Below, in pieces: positions 51,822 through 58,675 of a DNA stretch of 58,675 bases. The notes beneath the pieces are model-generated. The model searched no databases. It saw nothing but the letters and a program-made list of their open reading frames with translations, and was not told where the DNA came from. Location: contig DBKQ01000005.1 in assembly GCA_002298545.1 (NCBI GenBank), positions 68,594 to 127,268 of the forward strand. Direction: 5' to 3'. The position numbers and the translations under genes are program-made. This DNA comes from Prevotella sp. UBA746 (GTDB lineage: Bacteria > Bacteroidota > Bacteroidia > Bacteroidales > Bacteroidaceae). Position 1 is the first letter of the stretch, and every line of letters starts with the position of its first letter.

Positions 51822-54800
51822 ATGAAAAGAATTTTCTCTCTAATAATATCCACAGCTGCTCTGCCGGCATTTGCCGGCAACCAGCTGCAAGCCCCCCTCC
51901 CCGCCCCTACCTGGTACGAACAGTTCTGCCAACCGCAGAACCAGGCTAAGCCATGGACGTTCTGGTATTGGATGTTTGGCAACGTGAGCGACGAGGGCAT
52001 TCGTCTCGACCTCCATGCCATGCACGATGCAGGCATAAAGGGCTTCTATCTTATGCCGATAAAAGACCCTACAGACAGTAAGGACGGACTGGGCGGCTCT
52101 TCGCGACAACTTTCGCCGGAATGGTGGAAAAGGATTGATACAGTTTTCCACACCGCCGACAGCCTCAACCTTGAAATGGGAATTCATTTCTCCGACGGAT
52201 TTGCCCTCGCCGGCGGTCCGTGGATTAAGCCTGAGGAGTCTATGCAGAAGGTGGTTTGGAGCGATACTATCGTGAGCGGAGGAAAATATAACTTCAACGA
52301 CAAGAGTTTTAAGCTCCCTCTGCCAAGAAATATTTATAAGGATTATTACGAGGATATTGCCGTTTATGCTTATCCCGCAACTTATGCCGACGACAGGAAG
52401 CCGAAGGCATCGGTGGAATTTCCGTTTAAGTCGACCAAGCCGTGCGACATCATTATGCAGTATGACGAACCGTTCACTCTGCGCAGCGTGGAGATTGTAA
52501 CGGGTGGCAACAACTATCAGGCTCATCGCTTTAAGGTGTATGCTTCTGATGATGGAGTGAACTACAAGTTCGTTAGGGAAATTTACCCTGCCAGACAGGG
52601 ATGGCAGAACACGGATGCTCTTGCCACATACGCCATACCGGCTACTAAGGCTAAGTATTTCAAATTCCACTGGACTCCGGAAGGCAGCGACCCGGGCAGC
52701 GAGGACATGGATGCCGCCAAGTGGAAGCCCAACCTGAAGATCGGCGGACTTAACCTCGGATCGGAACCTGTCATTGACGGTTACGAGGGGAAGTCGGGAG
52801 TTGTCTGGCGTGTGTCGAAGGATTTTCCCATTGCCGAAAACGAATGTGTCAATCCTACAAAGGTTATCGACCTGACAAACAGACTGTTGCTCTCCTCTAC
52901 TAAAGACTCTCCGCTGAGCTTCTCTCTGCCTAAAGGCAAATGGCACATTGTGCGCATAGGTCATACTTCTACCGGGCATACCAACGCCACTGGCGGTGGG
53001 GGCAGAGGACTGGAATGCGACAAATTCTCCGTGGCTGCCATAGACAAGCAGTTCGACAACTGGTTTGCCAATATCTATCGCCATGCTCCGCAAGACATCG
53101 TGAAAAGGGTTTTGACACGGTTGCACGTGGACAGTTGGGAGGCTGGCTCGCAAAACTGGAGCAAGAACTTCTTGGATGAGTTCGAGAAACGTCGCGGATA
53201 TGATCTGAAGCCTTGGCTGCTGGTTTATACCGGCGTGCCGATGAAGTCTAACGGACTGTCGGATATGGTATTGCGCGACATTCGCCTCACTATCGGCGAC
53301 CTCATAAACGACGTGTTCTTCACGGAGGTGAGACGCCTTGCCGACCAATATGGCATGAAGCTTTCTACGGAATGTGTTGCCCCGACGATGGTGAGCGACG
53401 GACTGCGCCATTATCAGTTCAGCGATTACCCTATGGGCGAGTTCTGGCTGAACAGTCCCACTCACGACAAGCTCAACGATATGCTCGACGCCGTGAGCGG
53501 AGCTCATATCTACGGCAAGAATATCATTCAGGCGGAGGGATTCACTGAGGTACGCGGCACTTGGGACGAGCATCCGGCAATGCTCAAAAAACTTCTCGAC
53601 CACAACTACTGCACGGGTATCAACAGTATCGTGTTCCACGTAAACACCCATAACCCATTTGTCGACAAGACACCGGGAATGACGCTCGACGGCATTGGCA
53701 CTTTCTTCCAGCGCGACAACACATGGTGGCAAGAGATGCCGGCGTTCTGTAATTACATTTCCAAGACTCAAGCTCTCTTGCAATACGGCAGACCCGTGAG
53801 CGACATCGCTGTATATATCGGCGACGAGATGCCTCGACGCGCTATTCTGCCGGAAAGACTCGTAGGGACACTGAACGGCTTGTTCTCATACAACACTCTG
53901 GCTGCCGAAATTAAGCGAAAGATAAACGACGGACAACCGCTGGAGGTTAGTCCCGTGGGCGTTACCCACACCAAGAACATGACTAAGGCTGACGACTGGA
54001 TTAATCCGCTGCGCGGATATAAATACGATTCGTTCAACCATGATGCGCTCAATGGATGCAGGGTGGAAAACGGCAAACTCATTACAAGGGGCGGTACGGT
54101 ATACAGCGCCTTTGTCGTGCCACAGAAGCGACCTATGAATCCAGACCGCATCGTTAGCTGCTGGAATACTATAGACTCGATAGCAAAGCTGGGAGTTCCG
54201 GTGATTAAGGAGAAATGGACAAAGGATGATTTGTCTGCCATCGGCATTGCCCGCGATGCGGTATTGCCAGACAGTATCGACTTCACCCACCGTCATGCCG
54301 ACGATGCTGACATCTATTTTATCAGCAACCAGGGGAACGAGACGAAATGCTTTGCTCCGGAATTCCGCGACAGAAGGAAATTCTGCTATATCGTGAACGC
54401 CGAAGACGACCATATCTATGAATGGAACAGCAACTACGAGATTGCGCTTTCTTCTGGCTCCTCTCTATTCTATGTCTTCACGGATAAAGAAATTGACAAG
54501 AGATATCTGTATCAGGCAAAACCGGTAGGCATGATGTTGCCTTTGAACAACAAATCTTGGAAGGTGATGTTTGAAAAAACCGGAAAGGTGATTGAGATGA
54601 AGGAACTCAAGGACTGGACTTCTTATCAAGAAAACGACATAAGATATTACTCCGGTCATGCCTCTTATGAAACGACATTCAAGCGCAAGAGTTCTGCAGC
54701 CAAAGGCGAAGCTGTTGTCCTCGATCTTGGCAGAGTGGAGAATATCGCCACGGTTTATGTTAATGGTAAGGATTGTGGCACCGTATGGCGTGCTCCTTAC

Positions 54801-55001
54801 ACAGTAGACATCACTGATGCGGTAAAGAAAGGCAAGAACGAACTGAAAATTGTTGTGGTCAATACCTGGGCTAACGCTCTACAAGGTAATGATGAAGGCA
54901 AGGCTCCTTTCAAAGGTATATGGACTAACGGCAAATATCGCCGTGCAAGCAAGCAACTGCTCCCGGCAGGCTTGCTCGGAGAAATTAGAATTAGTGAATA
55001 G
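51822..55001 (+). CDS. Glycoside hydrolase family 106 alpha-L-rhamnosidase-like enzyme
   Basis: 1059 residues with a signal peptide (LPAFAG). TIM-barrel start WTFWYWMFGNVSDEGIRLDL and GGPWIKPEES, then the family-specific GRGLECDKFSVAAIDKQFDN, HVDSWEAGSQNWS and IIQAEGFTEVRGTWDEHP. The C-terminal part has a beta-sandwich with VVLDLGRVENIATVYVNGKD and GTVWRAPYTVDI, as in GH2/GH106 sugar-binding domains. GH106 members release alpha-L-rhamnose, acting as exo-enzymes on rhamnogalacturonan-type pectin or plant glycosides. It starts 54 bp after the GH2 stop and 8 bp before the esterase, so the three are co-expressed. A 647-codon open frame lies antisense and is considered spurious. Confidence 0.88.
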   Translation: MKRIFSLIISTAALPAFAGNQLQAPLPAPTWYEQFCQPQNQAKPWTFWYWMFGNVSDEGIRLDLHAMHDAGIKGFYLMPIKDPTDSKDGLGGSSRQLSPEWWKRIDTVFHTADSLNLEMGIHFSDGFALAGGPWIKPEESMQKVVWSDTIVSGGKYNFNDKSFKLPLPRNIYKDYYEDIAVYAYPATYADDRKPKASVEFPFKSTKPCDIIMQYDEPFTLRSVEIVTGGNNYQAHRFKVYASDDGVNYKFVREIYPARQGWQNTDALATYAIPATKAKYFKFHWTPEGSDPGSEDMDAAKWKPNLKIGGLNLGSEPVIDGYEGKSGVVWRVSKDFPIAENECVNPTKVIDLTNRLLLSSTKDSPLSFSLPKGKWHIVRIGHTSTGHTNATGGGGRGLECDKFSVAAIDKQFDNWFANIYRHAPQDIVKRVLTRLHVDSWEAGSQNWSKNFLDEFEKRRGYDLKPWLLVYTGVPMKSNGLSDMVLRDIRLTIGDLINDVFFTEVRRLADQYGMKLSTECVAPTMVSDGLRHYQFSDYPMGEFWLNSPTHDKLNDMLDAVSGAHIYGKNIIQAEGFTEVRGTWDEHPAMLKKLLDHNYCTGINSIVFHVNTHNPFVDKTPGMTLDGIGTFFQRDNTWWQEMPAFCNYISKTQALLQYGRPVSDIAVYIGDEMPRRAILPERLVGTLNGLFSYNTLAAEIKRKINDGQPLEVSPVGVTHTKNMTKADDWINPLRGYKYDSFNHDALNGCRVENGKLITRGGTVYSAFVVPQKRPMNPDRIVSCWNTIDSIAKLGVPVIKEKWTKDDLSAIGIARDAVLPDSIDFTHRHADDADIYFISNQGNETKCFAPEFRDRRKFCYIVNAEDDHIYEWNSNYEIALSSGSSLFYVFTDKEIDKRYLYQAKPVGMMLPLNNKSWKVMFEKTGKVIEMKELKDWTSYQENDIRYYSGHASYETTFKRKSSAAKGEAVVLDLGRVENIATVYVNGKDCGTVWRAPYTVDITDAVKKGKNELKIVVVNTWANALQGNDEGKAPFKGIWTNGKYRRASKQLLPAGLLGEIRISE

Positions 55002-55009
55002 ACAAAATA

Positions 55010-56422
55010 ATGAAAAAACAAATCATCTTATCAGCCCTCATCGCGGTCGCCATGACAGCCGGGGCTAAAGTTACGCTGCCAAAGATTTTCTCCAATGGCA
55101 TGGTAATGCAGCAGCAGACCGATGCCAACATCTGGGGAAAGGCGAATGCTAATGCAACAGTAAAGATTTCCACATCGTGGAACAAGAAGACCATTACGGT
55201 TAAGTCTGATTCTGAAGGTGAATGGAAAGCTAAAGTACAGACGCCACAGGCTGGCGGTCCCTACTCCATCACATTCAGCGACGGAGAGAAGACTACTCTC
55301 GACAATATTCTCATAGGCGAGTTGTGGATCTGCTCCGGACAGAGCAATATGGAGATGCCGATGAAAGGTTTCAAGAACCAACCGGTGGAGAATGCCGTGG
55401 AGGATATTCTGCATAGCGGCGACAAGGAGATGCGCCTGTTTACAGTGAAGCGTACGAGTAAGTTTGCTCCTGTCGATGATGTTGTTGGCGACTGGAAAGA
55501 GGCGTGCCCAGAATCGGTGCGCGACTTCAGTGCTACGGCGTATTACTTCGGTCGTGAACTTAGAAAGATGCTCGGAGTACCGGTTGGACTTATCGTTACC
55601 TCATGGGGCGGTTCTTCGTGCGAGGCATGGATGAACAGAGACTGGCTCAAGGCTTTTCCACAAATTGAACTGCCTACATCGCAGGAAACGATTAAGTCGA
55701 AGAACCGCACGGCTACGGTATTATATAATGGTATGCTCCGTCCGCTCATCGGCATATCAATGCGTGGTGTCATCTGGTATCAGGGAGAGGAAAACGTGAG
55801 TCGCTCAAGCTATTACGCCGACCTCTTCTCTCGCATGATAAAGGGATGGAGAGAGGAGTGGCAACAGGGCGACTTCCCGTTCTACTTCTGTCAGATTGCA
55901 CCTTACGACTATAGCCTCATCAAATGGGAACAGTATAACAGTGCCTTTCTCCGTGAACAACAGGCCAAGGCTGAACTTATGAACAAAAATACGGGTATGG
56001 CTTGCCTTATGGATGCCGGACTGCAATATGGCATTCATCCACGCAAAAAGCAGCTTGCCGGAATGCGACTTGCTCTGCTTGCACTAAACAAGACATACGG
56101 TATTAAGGGTATTACATCGGAAAGTGCTTATTACAAGGATGTTGTGTTTAAGAACGATACTGCCGTAGTTAGCTTCGAGCGCGCCGGAATGTGGATATAT
56201 GGAAAGAACGGACTGAAGAGTGATCTCGTTGAAGTTGCTGGTGCCGACCATGTTTTCCACCCCGCAAAGGCTTGGATTGAACGCTCTAAACTTTATGTTA
56301 AGAGCGACGAAGTGAAGAATCCTGTTGCCGTGCGATATGCTTTCAAGGACTGGGCAGACGGCGATCTTTTCTGCGACGGACTGCCAATAAGTTCGTTCCG
56401 CACCGACAATTGGGAAAAATAA
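55010..56422 (+). CDS. Sialate-O-acetylesterase-family (SASA) carbohydrate esterase
   Basis: 470 residues with a signal peptide (MTAGA). SGNH-type esterase motifs: the nucleophile S112 in CSGQSNMEMPM, GTSWGGSSCEAW-type block II (IVTSWGGSSCEAW), VIWYQGEENV (block III) and H343 in QYGIHPRKKQLAGMRLA (block V). The family removes O-acetyl groups from sialic acids or from pectin and xylan sugars. Next to GH106 and GH2 it probably deacetylates rhamnogalacturonan-derived oligosaccharides in the periplasm (inference). It is the last gene of its operon, followed by a terminator. Confidence 0.9.
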   Translation: MKKQIILSALIAVAMTAGAKVTLPKIFSNGMVMQQQTDANIWGKANANATVKISTSWNKKTITVKSDSEGEWKAKVQTPQAGGPYSITFSDGEKTTLDNILIGELWICSGQSNMEMPMKGFKNQPVENAVEDILHSGDKEMRLFTVKRTSKFAPVDDVVGDWKEACPESVRDFSATAYYFGRELRKMLGVPVGLIVTSWGGSSCEAWMNRDWLKAFPQIELPTSQETIKSKNRTATVLYNGMLRPLIGISMRGVIWYQGEENVSRSSYYADLFSRMIKGWREEWQQGDFPFYFCQIAPYDYSLIKWEQYNSAFLREQQAKAELMNKNTGMACLMDAGLQYGIHPRKKQLAGMRLALLALNKTYGIKGITSESAYYKDVVFKNDTAVVSFERAGMWIYGKNGLKSDLVEVAGADHVFHPAKAWIERSKLYVKSDEVKNPVAVRYAFKDWADGDLFCDGLPISSFRTDNWEK

Positions 56423-56481
56423 CTTGCAGACTTAAAATTGAGTTGGAAGTAAATGCTCATACCGAGCATACTACTACGGAA

Positions 56482-56516
56482 AGAGGCATGTCATGTTATG
56501 ACACGCCTCTTTTTTC
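56482..56516 (+). terminator. Terminator after the GH2-GH106-esterase operon
   Basis: AGAGGC plus ATGTCAT pairs with ATGACA plus GCCTCT around GTT, followed by TTTTTT. It lies about 60 bp after the esterase stop, between convergent genes, and may work in both directions. Confidence 0.85.
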
Positions 56517-56550
56517 GCCAAATAGCAGATTCGCTTTCTCTTATCTATTC

Positions 56551-57090
56551 CTATCTTGCCTCAGGCATACCCTTTCGCATATCCCTTCTCATTTTGATAG
56601 CTTCAGGACTGTTGTTGCGGAACTCACGCTCGCCCTTTTCAAACCGGCGTGCGTCTTTGGGATGATGCTTATCAAATTCTCCCACTTTCCTTTTTGGCGG
56701 CTGCATCTTGCCGAAACGTCTTGCAGGTCCCTGCTTCGGGTATCTGGCATAGATGTTGTGTACGTAGGCATTGTCGCGCCAACCTATAGGGCGATAGAAG
56801 TAATCCGCCTTCTTATACATCTTCCACTGTTTCTCGCTGAGCAGAGCCTTCAGTCGTTTGTTGCGGTGTTTCCATCCTTTGGCGCCAATGTCGCGATAGC
56901 TTGATATGCCGTCAAGATAATTCACGTTAATCTGCAATATGCTGTTACGCTGCGAACTGCTTAATCCGAGTTCCACCATCATCTTGTCGGTAATAAACTG
57001 GGCTTCTGCCGCTATATTTGTAAGTCTCTGTGCGCTTGCCGATGTCAGCATCATAAATGCTGCAATGGCTGTAAACAATATCCGTTTCAT
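56551..57090 (-). CDS. Small secreted basic helical protein
   Basis: 179 residues with a clear signal peptide (MKRILFTAIAAFMMLTSASA). The first half is helical, with an LTxxQ-like segment (MMVELGLSSSQRNSILQINV) and LKALLSEKQWKMYKKAD, reminiscent of CpxP/Spy-type periplasmic proteins with LTxxQ motifs. The second half (PKQGPARRFGKMQPPKRKVG) is strongly basic and probably disordered. Function unknown; a periplasmic chaperone-like or stress role is only suggested by the motif. It stands alone on the minus strand. Confidence 0.7.
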   Translation of the reverse strand: MKRILFTAIAAFMMLTSASAQRLTNIAAEAQFITDKMMVELGLSSSQRNSILQINVNYLDGISSYRDIGAKGWKHRNKRLKALLSEKQWKMYKKADYFYRPIGWRDNAYVHNIYARYPKQGPARRFGKMQPPKRKVGEFDKHHPKDARRFEKGEREFRNNSPEAIKMRRDMRKGMPEAR

Positions 57091-57159
57091 AACTCTTCCT
57101 TTTTTATGGGTTATTACTCTTTTTCTTTATTCTCAATGCAAAGATACGCAATCCACTAA

Positions 57160-57202
57160 AAACAAAAAAGGGGAAAACCATAAACATACGTATGGTTTTC
57201 CC
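57160..57202 (-). terminator. Terminator of the CobW-type gene
   Basis: GGGAAAACCATA (57171-57182) pairs with TATGGTTTTCCC (57191-57202). On the minus strand the stem is followed by a T-run (complement of 57161-57170). It lies 43 bp beyond the stop of the GTPase gene. Confidence 0.85.
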
Positions 57203-57244
57203 TAATGTCATTATGCATTTCGGCATCAGCCAACAACTGCGGCA

Positions 57245-58375
57245 CTATGCCAGACAATCGTCGAGCATCTTTTCAATCTCCTTGCGGTTCATGTTCTGTC
57301 CGATAAACACGAGCTTCTGCATGCGGTCGCCGTATTCCGGATCCCAGTCTTTCACTGCTGCCGGATTATTCTTCTTGAATTCCTCCAGCTCGTCCTTAGG
57401 CATCGTGGCATACCATTGTCCGGCATTGCGCAGCGAAACCTGACTGCCTGCCTGTTCAAACACATAGCAAGTGTCGCGCTCGTCGGAGAAGTAGCACAGT
57501 CCCTTGCAGCGGATAACGCTCTTCGGGAACTTGCGTGCTATAAACTGGTCGAACTCCGTCATCAGGAACGGGCGGCGGCGTTTGTAGACAAAGGTGCCGA
57601 TGCCATATTCCAGAGCTTCACCCTCTTCTTCATTCTCCAGGTCGTCCTCGTCGCCCTCTACGGCTTCAATCCAGCGTGCAGATGTGGCAACCTTTTCGAA
57701 ATCGAAAAGATGCGTGTTGATAATCTTGTCGATATTAACATCGCCGTAGTTGCACGGTACGATGGCAGCCTTCGGCTGTATCTGACGCAGTATTGCCTTG
57801 ATGCGCACCAGTTCCTCCGGCGAAACCTCGTCGGCTTTGTTCAAAAGAATGATATTGCAGAATTCCACCTGCTGTATTACAAGACTTGCCAAGTCGTCCT
57901 CTCCGAGATTGCCCCGCGTCAGGTCGGTGCCCTCAGCAAACTCGTCGCGCAGTCGCAGAGCATCGCATACCGTAACGATGGCATCCAACTTTGCTACACC
58001 CTTCTCCGCATATTCCGGATACATCTGCGGATATACGCTGATGGTCTGTGCTATAGGAGCCGGTTCGCAGATTCCGCTTGCCTCGATAACGATATAGTCG
58101 AAGCGATTCATAGATACGATATCGCTGAGTTGCTGTACGAGGTCCATCTTCAGGGTGCAGCAGATGCATCCGTTTTGGAGAGCAACCAGACTGTCGTCGC
58201 TCTGTCCCACTACGCCTCCCTGCTGTATAAGGTCAGCATCGATATTCACCTCGCCGATGTCGTTAACGATTACGGCAAACTTTATTCCCTTCTCATTAGA
58301 GAGGATTCTGTTGAGTAGAGTTGTTTTTCCGCTTCCTAAATATCCGGTAAGCAGAAGTACTGGAGTTTCTTTCAT
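57245..58375 (-). CDS. CobW/G3E-family GTPase, zinc-chaperone type
   Basis: 376 residues. Walker A GYLGSGKTTLLN (residues 11-22), the zinc-binding C70-I-C72-C73 motif (GCICCTL), VIEASGICEPAPI as the switch region and NKAD for guanine recognition identify the G3E CobW/COG0523 subfamily. The acidic loop EGDEDDLENEEEGEA in the middle is characteristic, and the C-terminal CobW domain (RRPFLMTEFDQF) is complete. These GTPases deliver zinc or other metals to client enzymes under limitation. The client is unknown and no Zur-type site is recognised. The gene is monocistronic with its own terminator. Confidence 0.92.
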   Translation of the reverse strand: MKETPVLLLTGYLGSGKTTLLNRILSNEKGIKFAVIVNDIGEVNIDADLIQQGGVVGQSDDSLVALQNGCICCTLKMDLVQQLSDIVSMNRFDYIVIEASGICEPAPIAQTISVYPQMYPEYAEKGVAKLDAIVTVCDALRLRDEFAEGTDLTRGNLGEDDLASLVIQQVEFCNIILLNKADEVSPEELVRIKAILRQIQPKAAIVPCNYGDVNIDKIINTHLFDFEKVATSARWIEAVEGDEDDLENEEEGEALEYGIGTFVYKRRRPFLMTEFDQFIARKFPKSVIRCKGLCYFSDERDTCYVFEQAGSQVSLRNAGQWYATMPKDELEEFKKNNPAAVKDWDPEYGDRMQKLVFIGQNMNRKEIEKMLDDCLA

Positions 58376-58517
58376 ATTATATATATATTTAAAATACTCT
58401 TTTTTATTTCACTCTATGCATCTTTTGTTTTTCGTTTCATCCCACCCTTTCTCGTAATATAAAATACCAACCTTCATCCCCCAAAAAGAATTCCTATAAG
58501 AGTAATCTCCATTCATG

Positions 58518-58590
58518 GTTTTTCCATCCCCTCCCTTCGGGAGAGTCAGGGTAGGTTTTCATCCCCTCCCTTCGGGAGGGCTAGGGTGGG
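58518..58590. repeat. Two tandem copies of a CCCTCCCTTCGGGAG repeat
   Basis: Units of about 36 bp (CATCCCCTCCCTTCGGGAG then a (C/T)(C/T)AGGGT(A/G)GG tail) start at 58518 and 58554. Each contains the hairpin CTCCC-TTCG-GGGAG with a stable tetraloop. It sits between the CobW-type gene and the tRNA and resembles dispersed REP-like elements. Nothing else is recognised in 58376-58517. Confidence 0.7.
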
Positions 58591-58591
58591 T

Positions 58592-58624
58592 AAAAAAAAA
58601 GACACCCTTGGTGTAAGGATGTCT
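58592..58624 (-). terminator. Terminator of the tRNA-Gln transcript
   Basis: On the minus strand AGACATCCTT pairs with AAGGGTGTCT (one G-U), loop ACACC, followed by nine T. It begins 6 bp after the tRNA 3' end. Confidence 0.85.
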
Positions 58625-58629
58625 CTCTG

Positions 58630-58675
58630 TTGGGATACTCGGACTCGAACCAAGAATGACAGGACCAGAATCTGT
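58630..58675 (-). tRNA. tRNA-Gln (anticodon CUG), 5' part outside the window
   Basis: On the minus strand the window holds the 3' 46 nt: part of the anticodon arm with loop TTCTGGT (anticodon CTG), variable loop, T arm CTTGG-TTCGAGT-CCGAG, acceptor strand TATCCCA and discriminator A. The layout and the TTCTG loop match bacterial glutamine tRNAs. No CCA is encoded. One A-C mismatch appears in the anticodon stem. The 5' half is beyond the edge. Confidence 0.85.

Noticed and set aside
51840..53783. 647-codon open frame antisense to the GH106 gene
   Set aside because: The sense strand encodes a full GH106 enzyme with motifs; the antisense product has no recognisable family.

Overview
The window looks like a chromosomal segment of a gut-type member of the Bacteroidales, most likely Prevotellaceae (inference). 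The evidence is a SusC/SusD pair, a hybrid two-component regulator fused to a sugar-binding domain, many secreted glycoside hydrolases, and promoters of the Bacteroidetes form (TTTG about 19-21 bp before TAnnTTTG). No rRNA, phage or intact insertion sequence is seen. A tRNA-Gln(CUG) is cut by the right edge.

Layout. 1-5.4 kb: a RelA/SpoT-like protein between inverted GC-rich repeats, a small secreted protein and a secreted GH2 enzyme. 5.4-9.4 kb: an AAA ATPase, a long structured RNA/leader, and a two-gene restriction-modification-like module (EcoRI-family adenine methylase overlapping a DUF262-HNH nuclease) followed by a 33-bp-period repeat array. 9.5-17.1 kb: a HAD phosphatase, an ethanolamine module (permease, eutB, eutC), a membrane-anchored hydrolase with internal repeats, an Rpn-type nuclease and thioredoxin. 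17.2-29.4 kb: a compact fructan utilisation locus (sensor-regulator, SusC, SusD, GH32, sugar transporter, fructokinase) ending in a clear terminator. 29.4-33.7 kb: small proteins, a PIN toxin-antitoxin pair, and a DUF3737 protein with a MalY/PatB aminotransferase. 33.9-39.5 kb: an operon of sugar isomerase-like protein, DUF3826, GH127-type and beta-helix enzymes. 40.1-46.3 kb: an AT-rich island with a B12-type radical SAM enzyme, a GT2 glycosyltransferase resembling protein O-GalNAc transferases, a Thr/Pro-rich 77-residue peptide and an outer-membrane barrel fused to a retropepsin-like domain. 46.3-48.3 kb: SprT-like protein and GltS. 48.9-56.5 kb: an operon of GH2, GH106 and a sialate-O-acetylesterase-like enzyme. 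56.5-58.7 kb: a small secreted protein, a CobW GTPase and the partial tRNA.

How it fits together. The fructan locus is self-contained: the sensor should detect a fructose-type ligand and activate SusC/SusD import, GH32 cleavage, inner-membrane uptake and phosphorylation. The two enzyme operons at 34-39 kb and 49-56 kb resemble parts of pectin (rhamnogalacturonan) loci but carry no SusC/SusD here. The most unusual region is the AT-rich island, which has the gene content expected of a modified, possibly glycosylated, ribosomally made peptide. The second is the roughly 330-nt structured RNA that runs into the methylase start codon. Three dispersed repeat families (GC-rich inverted repeat, GTGAGGG repeat, and a CCCTCCCTTCGGGAG repeat) punctuate the intergenic spaces.
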